DNA of 64,000 nucleotides, from positions 1,206,407-1,270,406 of the forward strand of contig VWZF01002968.1 of NCBI GenBank assembly GCA_013396755.1, given 5' to 3'. The stretch is from Sclerurus mexicanus. Lineage: Eukaryota; Chordata; Aves; Passeriformes; Furnariidae. The position numbers and the translations under genes are program-made. This document shows, piece by piece, positions 42,501 to 56,760 of the stretch; positions within the stretch are counted from its first letter, which is position 1; every line of letters starts with the position of its first letter. Below the pieces are notes generated by a model, which worked only from the letters and a program-made list of their open reading frames with translations, had not been told where the DNA came from and ran no database searches.

Positions 42501-45500
42501 TAACCTAGGGGGTAACAGGGATTCCTCTTGCCACCCCCAGTGTGATCATATACCCTTTTCACAGCTGATCTAACTACTGGCCACCACAGAGGCTGGCATT
42601 GCTGCTGAATAAAACCTTCATAACTACATCCTGCAGTTTCACTTAAGTTGGACAATCATGATTTCCACTTCTTCCTACACCTTTCCTTGGGCTGTATGTT
42701 CCTGCCTCTGCACCACTCCCTGCATTATGCCAGCCCAAATGTTTGTGCAGATGGGGAAGAGAATGAGGTCACGGAATTGATCTGCTTGGGAAAATGTGGG
42801 AGCCAAAAGAACTTACGAAGCCCCCAAGCAAAACAAACAAAACCGAAAAACAAACAAAATCCACAGCAAAAAATGGCTGCAAAACTGCCAAATGGAAAGC
42901 CACAGCCTCAGAGTCCATACAAGCTGTTACACATCCTTCATTCAGCCACATATTTGCTTAGGAGAGAATGAGAGTAGAGCAAGCCTACAGGTTATTCCAA
43001 CATTTTAGGGTAAGAGACTTGCTTCTGTAACACTGCTCCTTAACAACACTGTTTGGGATGAGCGGAGAAGTGAGTGAAAACACTGTTCCCCTTTGTCTCA
43101 CTGCTGCAGCACTTGGCTTGCCTCTTTTTAATTTCTTTGGCATTCCTGTGCATGTTGCTGCACTGGCGTCAATGGAAATAGTTCCACTGATTTCAGTGGG
43201 AGCTGAATTAAGAGGTGTGTCCTGGCCTGAGACCGTCATTAAAAATCTCATGGTAACTTTTGAAGAGTTGGGATTTGAAGATTACTCCTGAGCAGAACTC
43301 ACATGCTTTCTTCAGCTTATGCTGGGCTCACTTTTCTGAATTCTGTGGAGTGGTCAAACAACTGAAAATTACACCATCTTTTTATCCAGAGTTGTAGTCA
43401 GAGTGACAAAGGAAAACACACCCTCTTTCTCTTCAGCCACAAGACAGTGAGAGACTTACCAATACAAAGTGATACACAGCATGGTCCACAGGTGGGTAAA
43501 TTGAAACCCTGTACATACTTAGCATGTTTCTTGAAAATTTGGGAATAACAGCCCACAGAAGCTTTGATTAAGAAATAAAGGTAGATTTCTAATTCCTTTA
43601 GGGAAATACACTTTTCCAGACAATTCCATACCTTTTCCAGATTAATGTAAGGGGGAGCTACAAATGATTGTGTCCATTTTAATTTAGGTCCTTTCACAGG
43701 ATTGGTTACTGGCATATAAAGAACTACAGTTTCATATACAGTGCCTTGCTATGTGCATGAATATTGTTTTTATAGCTTGTTATCTGAATAATTCACATGG
43801 TTCTTATACTTCATTGTAGTTATTCACATATTAATATTAATAACTAAATAGCATATGAGCCACAGCTTCCTGACTAGATTTTTACTTGATTATGCCTCAA
43901 AACGAAGTATCACTTGCTACTATATTTTCAAAAAAATAGATATCAAATGCCAAATGATCTCTTAGACGGTTTCTCAGTTAGAGAAGGTACTGGGGCTTAG
44001 GCAGTCTGAATCAATTTCTGACTCCACCACAAAAGACCCTCTGTGATCTGATGCTCTCTCTGTTTTCCAGTTTCCATCCATAGCAGCAACAGCACAGATA
44101 AAGTGTTGCATTTAAACTACAGCATCATGCAGATTTGCTCTGAGTAAAGCTTTCATGATGCCCTTTCACTACCTCCAATCTAATCCATACTAATGAGTCC
44201 CTGACTAATAGGTCCAGGAGAAACAAATCAGTAGTACAGACACTAATTTATGTTTTCCCATAGCAGAATCCTTAAGGTTGTTTCATTAGTATGAAATTGA
44301 AGTCATGGACAGAAAAGAAATAAAAATGAAAAGTAGAAGAAAGAAACAGCACAAAATACTTTGAAAGATGCAGCTAAAGAAATTCTCTGCCTGGAAATAT
44401 CCGGAGCAGGGAAAGGGAGTTAAAGGATGAAATCAGGAAAGAAGAGTTTGGACTTTCATTCAAGATTTATAAATAATCTTTTGTTTTCCAAAATAAACCC
44501 ATTACATGAGTATAATCCTGTCCCCAGTACAGTCAATGAGCAGTTACTGCAAATTTCTGTTAAAATAAAACAATCTTCTGTTTTGTCAAGTGAACTAAAA
44601 ACTGGGAATGTGTAACCCAAGCTCTTCAGAGATGGATCACATCTCTGCACAGATGCATTAGTGGATAAGTAAGAGAATGTTACTGACTGGAAATAAGGAA
44701 GAGTCCACCAGCAAAGCAAAAAGATAGTCTAAAAATAAAAAAGAGAAAGAAATTACAGACCCCAGAGCCCGCTAGATACTTTGTTTTCACATACAAAGTT
44801 AAACAGTTACTAAAAATGAAGATTATCAATCATACAATAGCATAGTTTTCAAGAAAAAGGAAAAGTAGACTTACATCTCTTGATTGCTGCTCTTATTGAT
44901 GACAAGGGTCCTTGGCTTAATGAAGAAAAGAAATTATTATAATGTGGTTAATGTCTCAAAGAGGAAACAACTAAGTAACATCGTTCAGAAATTCCCATAT
45001 ATTGTGAAGGGTCTGCCAAGCCCATTTTTCCTCTACGTTGTTATCTTACAGAAACTTATTAAAAACTCCTGGAGTAAACAACCATACCCAACCCCTTCTA
45101 ATGAAAACCAGGTTACAGCTTAGCTTGAAGACTCTGCAAAGATAGAAAGCCAATTATTAAATCCATTATTTCTCTCAATTCTGTGTTGAAGTTCTGTCTT
45201 CTGTGGGTGTACATATTGCAGATTATAAGCATTTAATGACTCAACATGATCGGAAATAAATAAAACTTACACAGCCAAGTGAAAACCTACAACCCCTTTG
45301 CTAAATATTTTTAACAATTACTTAAGGACTTGAGTTCCTTTTCAGTTGAGATTGCATTTTTCAGTAATAACTTGGTGGGTGGGGTTAGACAGGGAGACAA
45401 CATGACTAAAACTTTGTTGATATACAAGGATAGAAAAATGTTTTCTTTTGCCAACTCATCTGTTTTCTTGCTAAGACTAAGGTTTCTAATGCCTCTCTTC

Positions 45501-45650
45501 AGAATGTCTTATTTAATAGATACAGCAGTCCTTACTATTGTTGCAGGTAAAAATCAAACCTAATTTGGGATTGCCACTTTCAGAAATGTTGCTAACTTGA
45601 AAAACATGGTATTAATAACCCTCCACTTTGTGCAAAGCTACAGAGGAGAG

Positions 45651-45787
45651 TAAAAAAACCCAAACAAAACCAACAAACAACTAGTTTAGAAAAGGATGGG
45701 GTTTTCCTCTCTTTTTTTTTGTTTGGTTGGTTGATTGTTTTTGGTTTTGTTTGCTTGGGTTTTGTTTGTTTGCTTTCGTTTTTTTTA
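45651..45787. repeat. A/C-rich and T/G-rich facing tracts (imperfect inverted pair)
   Basis: 45651-45680 is built of ACCCAAACAAAACC-like units; 45711-45787 of GGTTTTGTTTGCTTGGGTTT-like units. They can pair imperfectly across a loop of about 60 bp or more. Confidence 0.7.
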
Positions 45788-48692
45788 AACACAAGGGGTA
45801 AAGAATACTTATTGATGAGAAGCCTCTGGAAGTGCTGAAAATCAACAGTTTATACCTGGTTCAAATCAATATAATATCCCAATTACAACACAAAGATATA
45901 CTAATCAAGCCTTTTCCAGAAACCTTCCACCACCAGCCTTCAGCAGCAGCAGAGGAGCAGGAATGTTAGTACAGGGCAGGCATTAGCCTTTGCACTCTGC
46001 TCTCCCTCGGCCTGCAGCAGGCAGAGCAGCACACAGCTCTGTCTGGGCTCGGTTTAGCTCCACATGCACATGATGGCTGCAATTACTCCAGTGGGATGAA
46101 GAATAGGGGGATTTGGAGGGCAGAAGAAAGAGACAGTCAAAAAAGGATGTGGATGAAAAACGTCCTCCCTCTACAGTCATTCTGGAAACTAATTAAGACT
46201 AGAAATGAATGTTGCTCTGATTGAACTGTTTTCTGAAATAGTCTGGCTAGTCTAGGATAAACAATGCCTGTTTGTCTGGTTTCAGAAACAGTTCAAATGT
46301 GGCTTGGCCCCAATCCACACTGCTAGCAAAGCTGCAGTAGAAAACATTTCTATCAGTCAAATTTCACTGTGCATTCTCAGCAGAAAAGGGTTCTAGTTTT
46401 CCTTCAAAGTGTCCCATCGTTGCACAGTCTTATCTTTAAGAAACACTTCCAGTTGTGTGTTCCTCATAGATGTACCCCAGACTCCTTTTTTAAATCCTCA
46501 TATTTCAAGTCTCTTTCTTTTGGATGTTCATTTTTGAAGCTTTATTATTCTGCTTTCATTTCTAACTACAATTTTGTAACTACAATTCTACAATCTAATT
46601 AAATCATATTTAGTATCATACAGGAAAGGACACTGAAATCTGTTAACATGAATCTCAAATTTTCTGGATCAGCAATAACTTTCTATACTCAGAATTCAAA
46701 ATTGACTTAATTTTTATAGGCAGAAATCAGGAAATCTACAAAGTATGCATATTCAGGTATCAGTAAGAATAAAAAGGAATAAGTTAAGTTTCTTTCTTCC
46801 ACTAGCAAAAGCCCTTCAACCCATTGCAATTTGCCTCAGAATCTGATAAGCACTTTCATATACAAGCAAGTATTTTTGGCTAAAAATCACAGAAGTCTTC
46901 ATGTAGACACAAGTTCAAGCTTTCCATGTGACAGAAGGACCAAAAGCATACAGAAAACATTTTAAAATCAAATGCAAAGAACAGAGAAGCAAAACCTCCC
47001 ATGAAACCAATCTAGTGAAGTTGAAGTATAGATATATCAAGAGCAAGGCAGTTCAAGTATGCAACTATCTGTGTAATTTAGAACCCAGGATAACATGGTT
47101 CTCTTAGAAAATTTATGAGTTCACAGGCAATATGAGCTGTTAACAGACAGCTCTTCCACTTTCCATTAACAGGTCACCCATCAACAATCTTTTGGTAAAG
47201 CACTACATTTCCTACCCCAAGGAAAGTTTGATTCACATCTAGTTTACAATTATTTAAGCACTTTAAAAGCTTAGAAATGGGAGGGGATACATTATTTTTT
47301 TCCCCACAAAGCCCTGTAAGGGAACTGCAAAGTTCATAACTTAGTTATATACTAAACTCCAGTAATTTAAATGAGATGCCCTTCTTGGGGCTACTGGTGA
47401 TTTTGATGACACGTTCTGCTGAGCTAACACCTCCCTACTCCACAGGCAACAATTTCTGGTCTCTCTCCCTGTCTTGCAAAGAGAGAAGTGATAAGGTTGC
47501 TAATATCCTCCTCTGTTCTGCAGTTAATGACATGTTTTCTCTCAAGCCATCCAAATAATTAACATAACCAAATCAAATTTAATTCTCGTATTTGATGAGG
47601 TAGGAGCTGCAGCAATTACTGTACTGCATGCTCCTTGCCTCTTTCCCACCTCCTCCTCCTGTCCATAAGGCACAGTAATGAACCAGAGGGCAAAGAAATC
47701 GTCACAATTGCACATGCCAAGGAAAAAATTCATCCACATGGGACCAGGATCAGAGTCCTGGTCCCAGTGTGACTCTCCCAACAGACCTGAGGGGACAGTG
47801 TGCCAACAACTAGCCCCTGGGGGTGGGGGACAGCAGCTCCCGTGTTGCCCTGCAATGTACACAAGCAAAGTCCAAACTTAGATCGCTGGAAGAAAACAGT
47901 GCAGACAGCAGGAAGTTTCAGAGCATTTAAGACTCTGACAAACATTGTCTCCAACAACACCACAGTCATATCTAATATGGAATAAGATGAAAACTATTCA
48001 CCCATCCTCCTGCCCCCAATTTAACATTCAGGAGTGGACATATGCACATTTATCCTAGACCTTGCTCACTGTTAAAGCAAAAACTTTGTTTCATTTTCAG
48101 GTACAGCAGAAGCTTTTTTTGAGCTTCCCCTGACACCCCTCAAAACCCATCTCTGTCTGGTCCCTCAGGCACCCAGACAAACCCACTCAGTAGGTTCAGA
48201 GGTCATCTGTAAGCTGCTGTGCCTGCTATGCTGAAAGCAGTTGGGTACTTAAAGTTGGCAGCAATATGAAAAGGGTCCCATGGGTCACCATTTCTGAAAG
48301 ATAAAGAACCTGGAGTGCTGTGTTTGAAGCTGTTAAACACCTACTCGCTCTTCCTGGCAGGTTTTATTCTGGGTTTCCAGGATGGGTTTTCTAAATATAA
48401 ACACTTGAGGAAAATGCTTCAAAAGCGTATTTTAGGTCTGTGCATTAGGGAAATAAAGTTGTCACAAACTAGACTGGGCAAAGAGCTGTAAACTGTTTTA
48501 TTAGCAGAGTAAGTGCACTTACTGTGCATAAACCAGGGTCTCTCCCTCATTAGGGGCTCTGCTTTGACACTTGCTTGACTGAGCAGTGTCTCTCTTCAAA
48601 GGCAACTTCAGTGTAGCTACAGTATTTCTCAAAGGCCCGCTCCTGCAGGGTGAGCCCTGACCCAACACAGCACTGTGCGAGTTATCACTCAC

Positions 48693-48900
48693 CTCGACAG
48701 TCCCCGCAGAGCAGAGGGGAGGTGCTGTTTGAGCGGAATAAAGCTCAAATCACACAGGTATCTCTGGGCGAGCAGGCAGGGATTTGTGTCTGCCTGAAGC
48801 AAGACAGCTACCTAAGTGAAGAGGCCAGGAGGTTCTGGGCACCTTTTCACCCACCCCTCTTCTAGCTGTGTCCGGAGCAGCAGCACCTCCAGCCCAGCCG
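48693..48900 (-). other. Candidate 5' non-coding exon in G+C-rich block (start unknown)
   Basis: The minus strand reads GGGGACTGTCGAG|GTGAGTGAT, a near-consensus donor at the edge of a G+C-rich block upstream of SH3D19 exon 1. No ATG occurs on this strand between the donor and about 49010, which would suit a 5' UTR exon. The 5' end is arbitrary. No TATA or clear CpG island supports it. Confidence 0.2.
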
Positions 48901-51900
48901 AGGGCACCTCACGGGCACGTTCCCACCAGCTGGCTGATGGTGATGCAGCTCTGCTGCTGCGTGCAAACAGGCAGGAGTGCTGGACTTTGCCTGCCTCTGG
49001 AGAGCACAGGCATGACTGGCAGGGGACCATGCCCTCCCCACCTGTGAGCATACCCACAGCCACCTAAGGAAGGTCTGCCCAGGCTAGCTGCAGGCTTCTA
49101 CAGGTTGTGGTACTGCTTGGGATACAAAAGACATCCCAAGCTACCATCCTATCTCAGCATCTCTCCTTCGTCTACTTCCGCCACTCTCCTGTCGGCTTGC
49201 ATGGATTCTCAGCAGAAATTGGGCAGCCCTCCATACTGCCTGCTCCCTTTATCAGAACCAGGACCTTTGGTTTATTTATCTAAAATGACATAACAATGAA
49301 TATTCCACAGGAAAATTGATTGCGCTGCTTTCATACATCACTCTAGAAATACACAAAAGCCTGGAGGGAAAAAAAGAGCCAACAAAAAAAATAACGAAAA
49401 AGAATGATCACTTGTTCTAAAATATTAATATTCTGAAGCATCTATTCCATAGTCTCAAAATTTATCCTTTATGTCAAGTTATATGAAGCTTTTAATACAG
49501 TATCAGTCCTTAGGTTCACATACCCATGTAAAAGTTCAATATATTTCTAATAGTGATGGTTATTGGCCCTGTCTTATAGACACACACACAAGAGTAGAAG
49601 GAATTAAAATGTTGCTATTTTTAATGTCTTGTGACTTCTTGGAATGTGAGCCAAGAATTTTAAAATAGCTAATGCTGAAATTACCGTGAGGTAAAACAGT
49701 AGTTTAATAAAAGGCATCATATATTCCTCTCAGTTACTTTAGAAATCATGCCATCTTTTTAACAGCCAGTATATTACTGTAGAACATTCAAAAATGTATT
49801 AGAAGACATTATTCGAAATACAACATGTTCAAAATGTCACCCAAATGATTTTACTGCAGACTGAGCCACAGAGAGATGTTAGTAATTTTATAGCTAAATT
49901 GAGGGTGGTGCAAAAGATCAGATTTATCACCACCTGCAGGCCAAAGATAGATCTATTAGTTAAACCAAAAATCTCCTAAAGTTAAAAGACTCACAACTAT
50001 CCCAAATTAATGAGGTGGGTGCAGTACACAGAACTGTATTAATCCCGTGGATTAAATGAATCTACATGGAAAATATATCCACAGTAAGGAGCCTCTTCAA
50101 TGCCTCCACTGCAGAGGAGTCCCAGTCCTCCAACTAGTATGTGTAAATTAGCTCACATGGCACATGGAGTCCAGGTGCAGTTTCCTCAGTGGTGTAAGAG
50201 AAGCAGACACTGCACAGCCAGTAGTCCCACCCGCCCAAACCTCACCATTTTCACCAGCTCTCTTTTGTCGGTGCTGGCACAGTCGCAAGTCTGCTGGATC
50301 AGCCATGTGATTTTGTTAACAACAAAGAATCCCATCCCAAATACTCTGATTAGTTTTCAGCCAGACAGGCCAACAGCTCCAGCTGGCTGCAAAGCCACAT
50401 AAGCATCAGGGTGGCACCAGAGAAGCGATGGGAGCAAACAGACGGGGAGGCCAGCAGCAGCCCTTGGGGTAAGCAGATCAGCCTCTGCTCACAAAAACAA
50501 ACCTTAAGTCTGTGGCTGCAGCTAATCTGACAGCAAATCACCAAATGCTGGTTATTCCTCATGGCAGCTGTTCTTATCATCCTTCAGTATTAGTTTGTTA
50601 GCAAAATATTATTTTTTTTTCCTTGTTAGCGCTGGCCATCCATATTGGCTCACTAGAAGTGAGTTTTCTACAAGCAGTAGAAAAACACAGTTGGCAGCAG
50701 CCTGGTACTACAGAGGTCTTCCTGTAAAATGAAGATGCACTCACATGTTCTCTGCTAAATCATGGGGTATTGTCATGGCCCTACAGGTACCGGAGGCTAC
50801 TAAAGATTTAGTCACCTAAGAAATCACATGCTCAATATTATGGATCTGGTCATCTAAGAAATTAAGACTTACCCTGGTACAACTTTACTTCTCTCTTGGG
50901 TTCAGCCCCAAAAGCAAGTAATCCTGAACAAGTAATTAAACCCAGTGACAATTCAATCCTTATCACTATGCTGAGGATGTTTACTTCTGCATCTCTTAAT
51001 GAATGCTGCAACTGCAACTTCCCACTGTCTGGACGAGTGAGGATGTAGTTAAGAAGCAGCTAAAATCCAGCTGCTCTGCTAATTAAAACAGCTCACATTG
51101 ATCAGCATAGGGAAATCCTTTCAGGAATTGCTCTCTAGCTGTTTCTTCAACTACTTATTACATATTCATGTGCTTGTCACTGTCACACTTGGGGATTGCA
51201 TTTCAGTAACTGAACCTTCAATTTTAAGGCAGAATGCAAGGAGGAAGTCAAAGCAAATCATGGCAGCAGATGATAACATTTCACACTTTGACTCCCACAG
51301 CAACCTAAAAGTCATGAGGTTACAATAGCTTCTACACTTAATAATCCATCTTAGATCTTGACGCTGAAACACCTCCGAAGTTTTTTGTAAATTTGAGTCA
51401 CTCAGCTTTTGTGTACTCTGAACTAACTCTTTCCTGATCAGAATTACAGATATCCTAGCTAGATTTCCCCTAGCATTTTCTTCCAGCCAGCAACCTGAGC
51501 TGAACTGCTCCTTGCCCCAGATGGCTGTATAAACACGTCCATTCCAGAAAGGCAAATCCTTAGAGCATGATTCAGGTAATTCTAAGTCTTCATTGTATAT
51601 TGACTGATTCCAATAAAATGCATATTGAGAGAAGACTTTGGCCTTCCTGGAACAGCTAAAAAGATTCCCCACTATGCCATCTGTTAACATACTTTTACTC
51701 ACTGTTGTGATAAGCCTGCTTGTGTGTTTTGATTAAAATCAGTAAATAGTATTTATGCTTTAATGACAACTTAACCTTGGTAGTAAATAATTCTAGCAGT
51801 AGAAAGCACCTATAATTGTAATAATAGCATAATAGCAATGTAGCACTGTAAATGTAAATACAAATATTACTGAATTGCCATAGTAAAAAGTGACAAGATA

Positions 51901-54900
51901 TTTGGGTCCAGACAGTAATATATTCAGACACAAAAGTAAGGGTTAAAAAATGAAAGGGAAGAATCAGCTCTTTTAATACAATAACTTAGCTGTACACTGC
52001 AGCTTCTTCTGATGGAAATTCTTTACCATTAAAAGTCTATGTAGTTTCTGCATTTACACAAGGAGAAACACGACAGTTAAAGAGTACAAAACAAAGCTTA
52101 TTTCTGAAGAATGGTGCTTTGATTCAATTATTTGCAGTTACATTTCAGTCAATAAATCAAAGCCCTCTCTACCCACTGACAGGACATTCTGCTTGCTTCA
52201 TACATCTCTGTACATCAAATACACAAATACAACCCGGTGGCTGAATGAGCTAGTGAACCTTTGGAATTGGCATTGCAGATGAATAAAACCTGGTTTAATC
52301 ATAAAGGATTGCGCAGGACAAAGGTACAAAGAAAACCTGTAGATCTGGATCCACAGGATTCAAGATATCTTTACAGGACTTTAACTATTATAAAGTAGAG
52401 ATATTAGATCTTCTTCAAATAGTTTCTATATTTTATAGAACATATAAGTATGGTGTTAAGATTATCTTTAAAGTTTTGTAAACGGGAAAAGTGATATGTC
52501 AATGTCCTCATCTGATTAGAAACATTAATAATGATTACTAACAAAACAGTAATACTTGCTTTACAGCAGTGAGTATCTTAAAACCCTACTAAACCAGTTA
52601 TCTGCTGATAAAGAAAACAATAGGGGATGGGTCGGGAAATCACCCAAAGAAAATAGAAGATAGGTGCATTTGGGCTGGCTTTACGAAAACAGAGGCTGAG
52701 AAGCTTCAGAATAGAAACAAATCAGAGCATGGCTCCAGAGAAGAACAAGCAGAAACTAAAGGGCATTGACTGCAAGGGTGAGAACTTGGCAGGACCCAGA
52801 GGATGCATATGCTGGAGGTGAGGAATCCAGCAGAGAAAACTCAGGTGCTTGCAAGTATACAGACTTCAAAGATATCAGAGCAATAATCACACTGAGGGAA
52901 CAGGTGTTTCGTATTTTGCCTAGATACATTTGTTTCCTGTGTAAAAATAATCTGTAAAATATAGGCCTGCTTACTTCAATTACTGTGAATACTTTGAGGA
53001 GGAAACTAGAGTAAAAGGAAGGAGTTCCTGGGGAATCTTGAGGTATCTAAGGCCTCCAACAGGAGTCTCACTTCCCAGGAACAGTACCAAATAGCTTCCA
53101 CACTCAGAAGTTGAAATAGTATCTGGATCATGTCTAGTCAGAGATTAACAGCACATTATTCAAGCACTGTAATAGAAAAGCCAGCCATTTGAGAAGTATC
53201 TAAAATGTAAAGTTCAACCTAACCTACAGAACTGGGATTACAAGAAGTGTCTGTGACCTCAGTGCCAAAGACACAGTTGAGCACCTTTGACAAATTCAAA
53301 GTTCAACAACTGCCAACGCTGAGCTCTTTGAGAAGTCGCCATCCCATAGAGTTTCCATGCTCCTTTAGTCTAATTCAACTTCTTCATAGGGCAACCGAGT
53401 CAAATCAGCAGCATGAAATGTGCTGGAGTTTAAGCTTTAGCCAAGTGAGGAAACAAAAGGAAATTTCTCATTGTTTTAATGATAGATATTCGTTGAGAGC
53501 AAGGGCATTTGTTCTGAAGGGACAGTCTACAAGGCAGAAATATTAATACATATGCAGCAAGCATAGTGAAGTTTTAATTCAGTGCTTAAAAATGAGAAAC
53601 AAAAAACCAAAAACCCCTCCACACTGTAAATGTGAACCAACAGCCAAAAGTTGTGCTTAAGGTCATCTGTATAAAGAAACATACTGGTTTCATACTGGCC
53701 ATTTATATATATAAATAAAATAAATCATTTAACAAGCAGTAGAAACACTAATTTTCAACCCTCCCACATCAAAGCCTCACAAAAGGAAAACTATCTTCAT
53801 GTGTGATCACATCTTATTTCAGTGTACTGCTGACTCACCCAGTTACACCCTACAGTACATGACATCCATGAACTTGTAACAGTGGCCCTTACAGAATGCA
53901 CAGTGCACAGAAATTGTAAAACAAAATGTCATAATCACACCCTTTGCCGCACTTGTCTTTCCAGAAAGTGGCCTCTATGCAGCTCAGTCAGAGAAATGGC
54001 ATGTTTGCCTATACACTCTTCCCCTGCCCTTCCTGAAATGCTTCCTTTTCTTCTGCACCACAGATATTGACATAGCTTTTGGTTACAAAATACAGAAAAT
54101 TATTTGCGAGAAACTTGCACGACACAATAGCAAACCATACATTCATAAATCTGCAGGTCTGCAATGTTAACCTCTGAATGTAAATATGACCTTAAACTTC
54201 AGTCCTTCTTGTACATTCACAATGATCCAGTAACTCTGAGATTAAGATCAACCATTAATGAAAGAAATGCATCAAAGATTATTTTTCAAGTCTTTCAATT
54301 CTGACTGTACAAGGATGTTGGTATGGTATAGTCTATAGGTAAAGTTAATACCTTTGCTAGCCCAAGCTGGAAAAAAGGAATCACGTTTATACATCCTCTA
54401 ATTCTTTTCCAAGGGTGAAATAGAAGCATCAACCAACAGAGCCAAAGAGATTTTTAAAACCACACCTACAAAACCTGCATCTATTCCAAACTGCAAAACC
54501 CTGACAGGCAGCAACAGCACTTAACGTGCTCTAAGAACACTCAAAATACGTACGTCAACAACCGAGAGAAGGTCTTTAACCTCTTGGGACACTTCTCCAG
54601 TGAAACAGATGTCATCTTTGAGCACGTCACCAAGCAAACACACTACAAGACAAAAGAAACTTCCTTCACCCACCCTCAGTCATATATCCTGGCTGTCTTA
54701 CAACATCAGGGACCTCAAATTATATGGCAAATCAGTAAATACTGCAGCCTCTAATGGATGATTATAGCTTGGAAATAATTACTATTATCACCTTTCACCA
54801 CTTCAGAAACAAACACCTTGTAGAACAGACCGAATAAGACCATGCCAGAGCAACAGCCATAAGAAATACCTTGCTCAAACATTTCACAGCCACAGAAATC

Positions 54901-55394
54901 AACGCCCCTCCCTAACCTGTAAGTTTCCTTCAAACACATGACTCTATCACGTGCCCTTCCATGCACTTCAATCAATACACCATATGTCATTAGGTAAATT
55001 AGACAGAGGAAATTAAAGAGCCACAAACTATCAGCTTACAGAGGTGACTGAAAAAACAGAAAAACCAGGGACCAATGGGGTTATCCTTCTCTCATAACGA
55101 CTTCATCTCTGACCTATAATTTTTGATGTCTGGTCTTTACAAAGACAGGTGTAGAAAATAAAATTTACTTTTTTTTCCAATCTCCAGTGCAGCTTAGAGG
55201 TTCTGGATTCAGGTAACATAAGCAGATAATTTTTCCAACCTCCACTCTCAGTGATGCCCTTAATTCCAAAGGCAGTAAATCATTCCTGTCCTTTTTCTCA
55301 TGTCAGTCAACAACCTTTTCTCCCTCTCCCCTTGCTAACACATGCCTCTGGACCAACTAAAAGTAATAGTGACCTTTTCCTTAAGACTGCCTAA

Positions 55395-55730
55395 TTGATC
55401 ACCATGATCTATTTAAAACCAGAAAAATGGCATTTGAAGATCTTTCAGCCTGTCCTCTCAGTGGAGGTAGGGGATGGAGATCCATGCAGCAGCAAAGATG
55501 AAAGGGTTATTGATGTGTTAGAAACCATGGAACTATCTGAGAATGGTCACATAGGACTTAGGGCTTCTTCTCCACAAAAGGTGATGGGATTGATAGTTCA
55601 GCAGAAGTGGATCTACACCAATGCCTACAGCATGGGCAACAAACAGGAGGAACTGGAAGCCATTGTCCACCAGGAAACCTATGACATAGCAGCCATCCCA
55701 GAAACATGGTGGGATGACTCACACAACTAG
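55395..55730 (+). pseudogene. CR1 ORF2 fragment, endonuclease N terminus
   Basis: The frame from about 55440 reads to WWDDSHN and is cut by TAG. It belongs to the apurinic-like endonuclease of CR1 ORF2. The first 15 or so codons of the frame may lie outside the element. Confidence 0.85.
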
Positions 55731-55849
55731 AGTGCTGCAATGAATGGCTATAAACACTTCAGAAGGGACAGGCAAGGAAGGAGAGGCAGTGGTATATATT
55801 ACGGAGTGTTCCGATTGTCTAGAGCTGATGGTGGTGATGATGGGGTTGA

Positions 55850-56137
55850 GTGAATCGGGGGAAGGCCAGCAAGGCAGATATCATGGTAGAAGTCTGTTAC
55901 AGAACATCCAATCAGGGTGAAGGGGCAGATGAAATATTCTATAAGCAGCTGGGAGAAGTCTCACAATTGCAAGCCCTTGTTCTCATGGGGGACTTCAACT
56001 TACCAGATGTCTGCTGGAAATACAACACAGCAGAGAGGAAACAGTCCAGGAAGTTCCTGGAGTGTGTGGCAGATAACTTTCTGACACAGCTGGTGAGGAA
56101 GACACCTAGGGAAGGTGTCCCACTGGTCTGTTTGTGA
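55850..56137 (+). pseudogene. CR1 ORF2 fragment, endonuclease middle
   Basis: Reads ADEIFYKQLGEVSQLQALVL, then MGDFNLPDVCWKYNTAERKQ, the GDFN motif of the endonuclease. Separated from the preceding fragment by frameshifts; ends in a premature stop. Confidence 0.85.
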
Positions 56138-56386
56138 ACAGAGAAGGACGAGTGGGTGATGGGATGGTTGGAGGCTGTCTTGAGGTCAGTGATCATGGAA
56201 TGACAGAGTTTTCAGTTCTCAGGAAAGTAAGGACCGGGTCAGCAGCACTGCCACCCTGGACTTCTGGAGAGCAGACTTTGACCTGCTTAGGAGACTGGTT
56301 TAAGAGAATCCCTTGGGACACAGTCCTGAAGGATAAGGAAAGTAATCAGGAGTAGTCAACATGGACTCAATAAACATAAATCATGC

Positions 56387-56760
56387 TTGACAAACCTCAT
56401 TGCCTTCTACAATGAAACAACCACCTGGATGGATGAGGGGAGAGCAGCAGATTTTGTCTACCTCGACTTCAGCAAGGCTTTCAACACTGTCTCTCACATA
56501 ATCATCATAGGCAAACTCAGGAAGTGTGGACTGGATGAGCAGACAGGGAGTGGATTGAGAACTGCTTGAATGGCAAATCCCAGAGGGTCGCAACCAATGG
56601 CACAGGGCCTAGTTGGAAGCCTGTCAGTAGTGATGTCCCCCAAGGTTCAATACTGGGCCCAGTATTGTTTAACATATCCATCAATGACTCAGATGAAGGA
56701 GCAGATGCTTCCTCAGCAAGTTTGCTGATGAGACAAAGGTGGAAGAGTGGCTGATACCGC
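56387..56760 (+). pseudogene. CR1 ORF2 fragment, reverse transcriptase palm
   Basis: Reads TNLIAFYNETTTWMDEG, YLDFSKAFNTVSH and, in a second frame, [17 protein letters not shown]. The motif C region (FADD in intact CR1) is damaged by frameshift and stops, so the enzyme is dead. Confidence 0.88.

Larger units (their letters stand above)
38871..55439. other. Long upstream intron or 5' flank, mostly unannotated
   Basis: No certain exon. A T/G-rich tract at about 45711-45787 faces an A/C-rich tract at 45651-45680. An A/C-rich run lies at about 42829-42867. A G+C-rich block at about 48580-49080 has a strong minus-strand donor at 48693/48692. A 178-codon minus-strand frame (51702-51166) is not recognised. 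Confidence 0.6.

Noticed and set aside
48812..49067. 83-codon frames on both strands in the G+C-rich block
   Set aside because: Overlapping frames of equal length on opposite strands reflect base composition; no domain seen.
51166..51702. 178-codon minus-strand open frame
   Set aside because: Longest unexplained frame, but about one of this length is expected by chance in 64 kb, and composition and motifs suggest no protein family.
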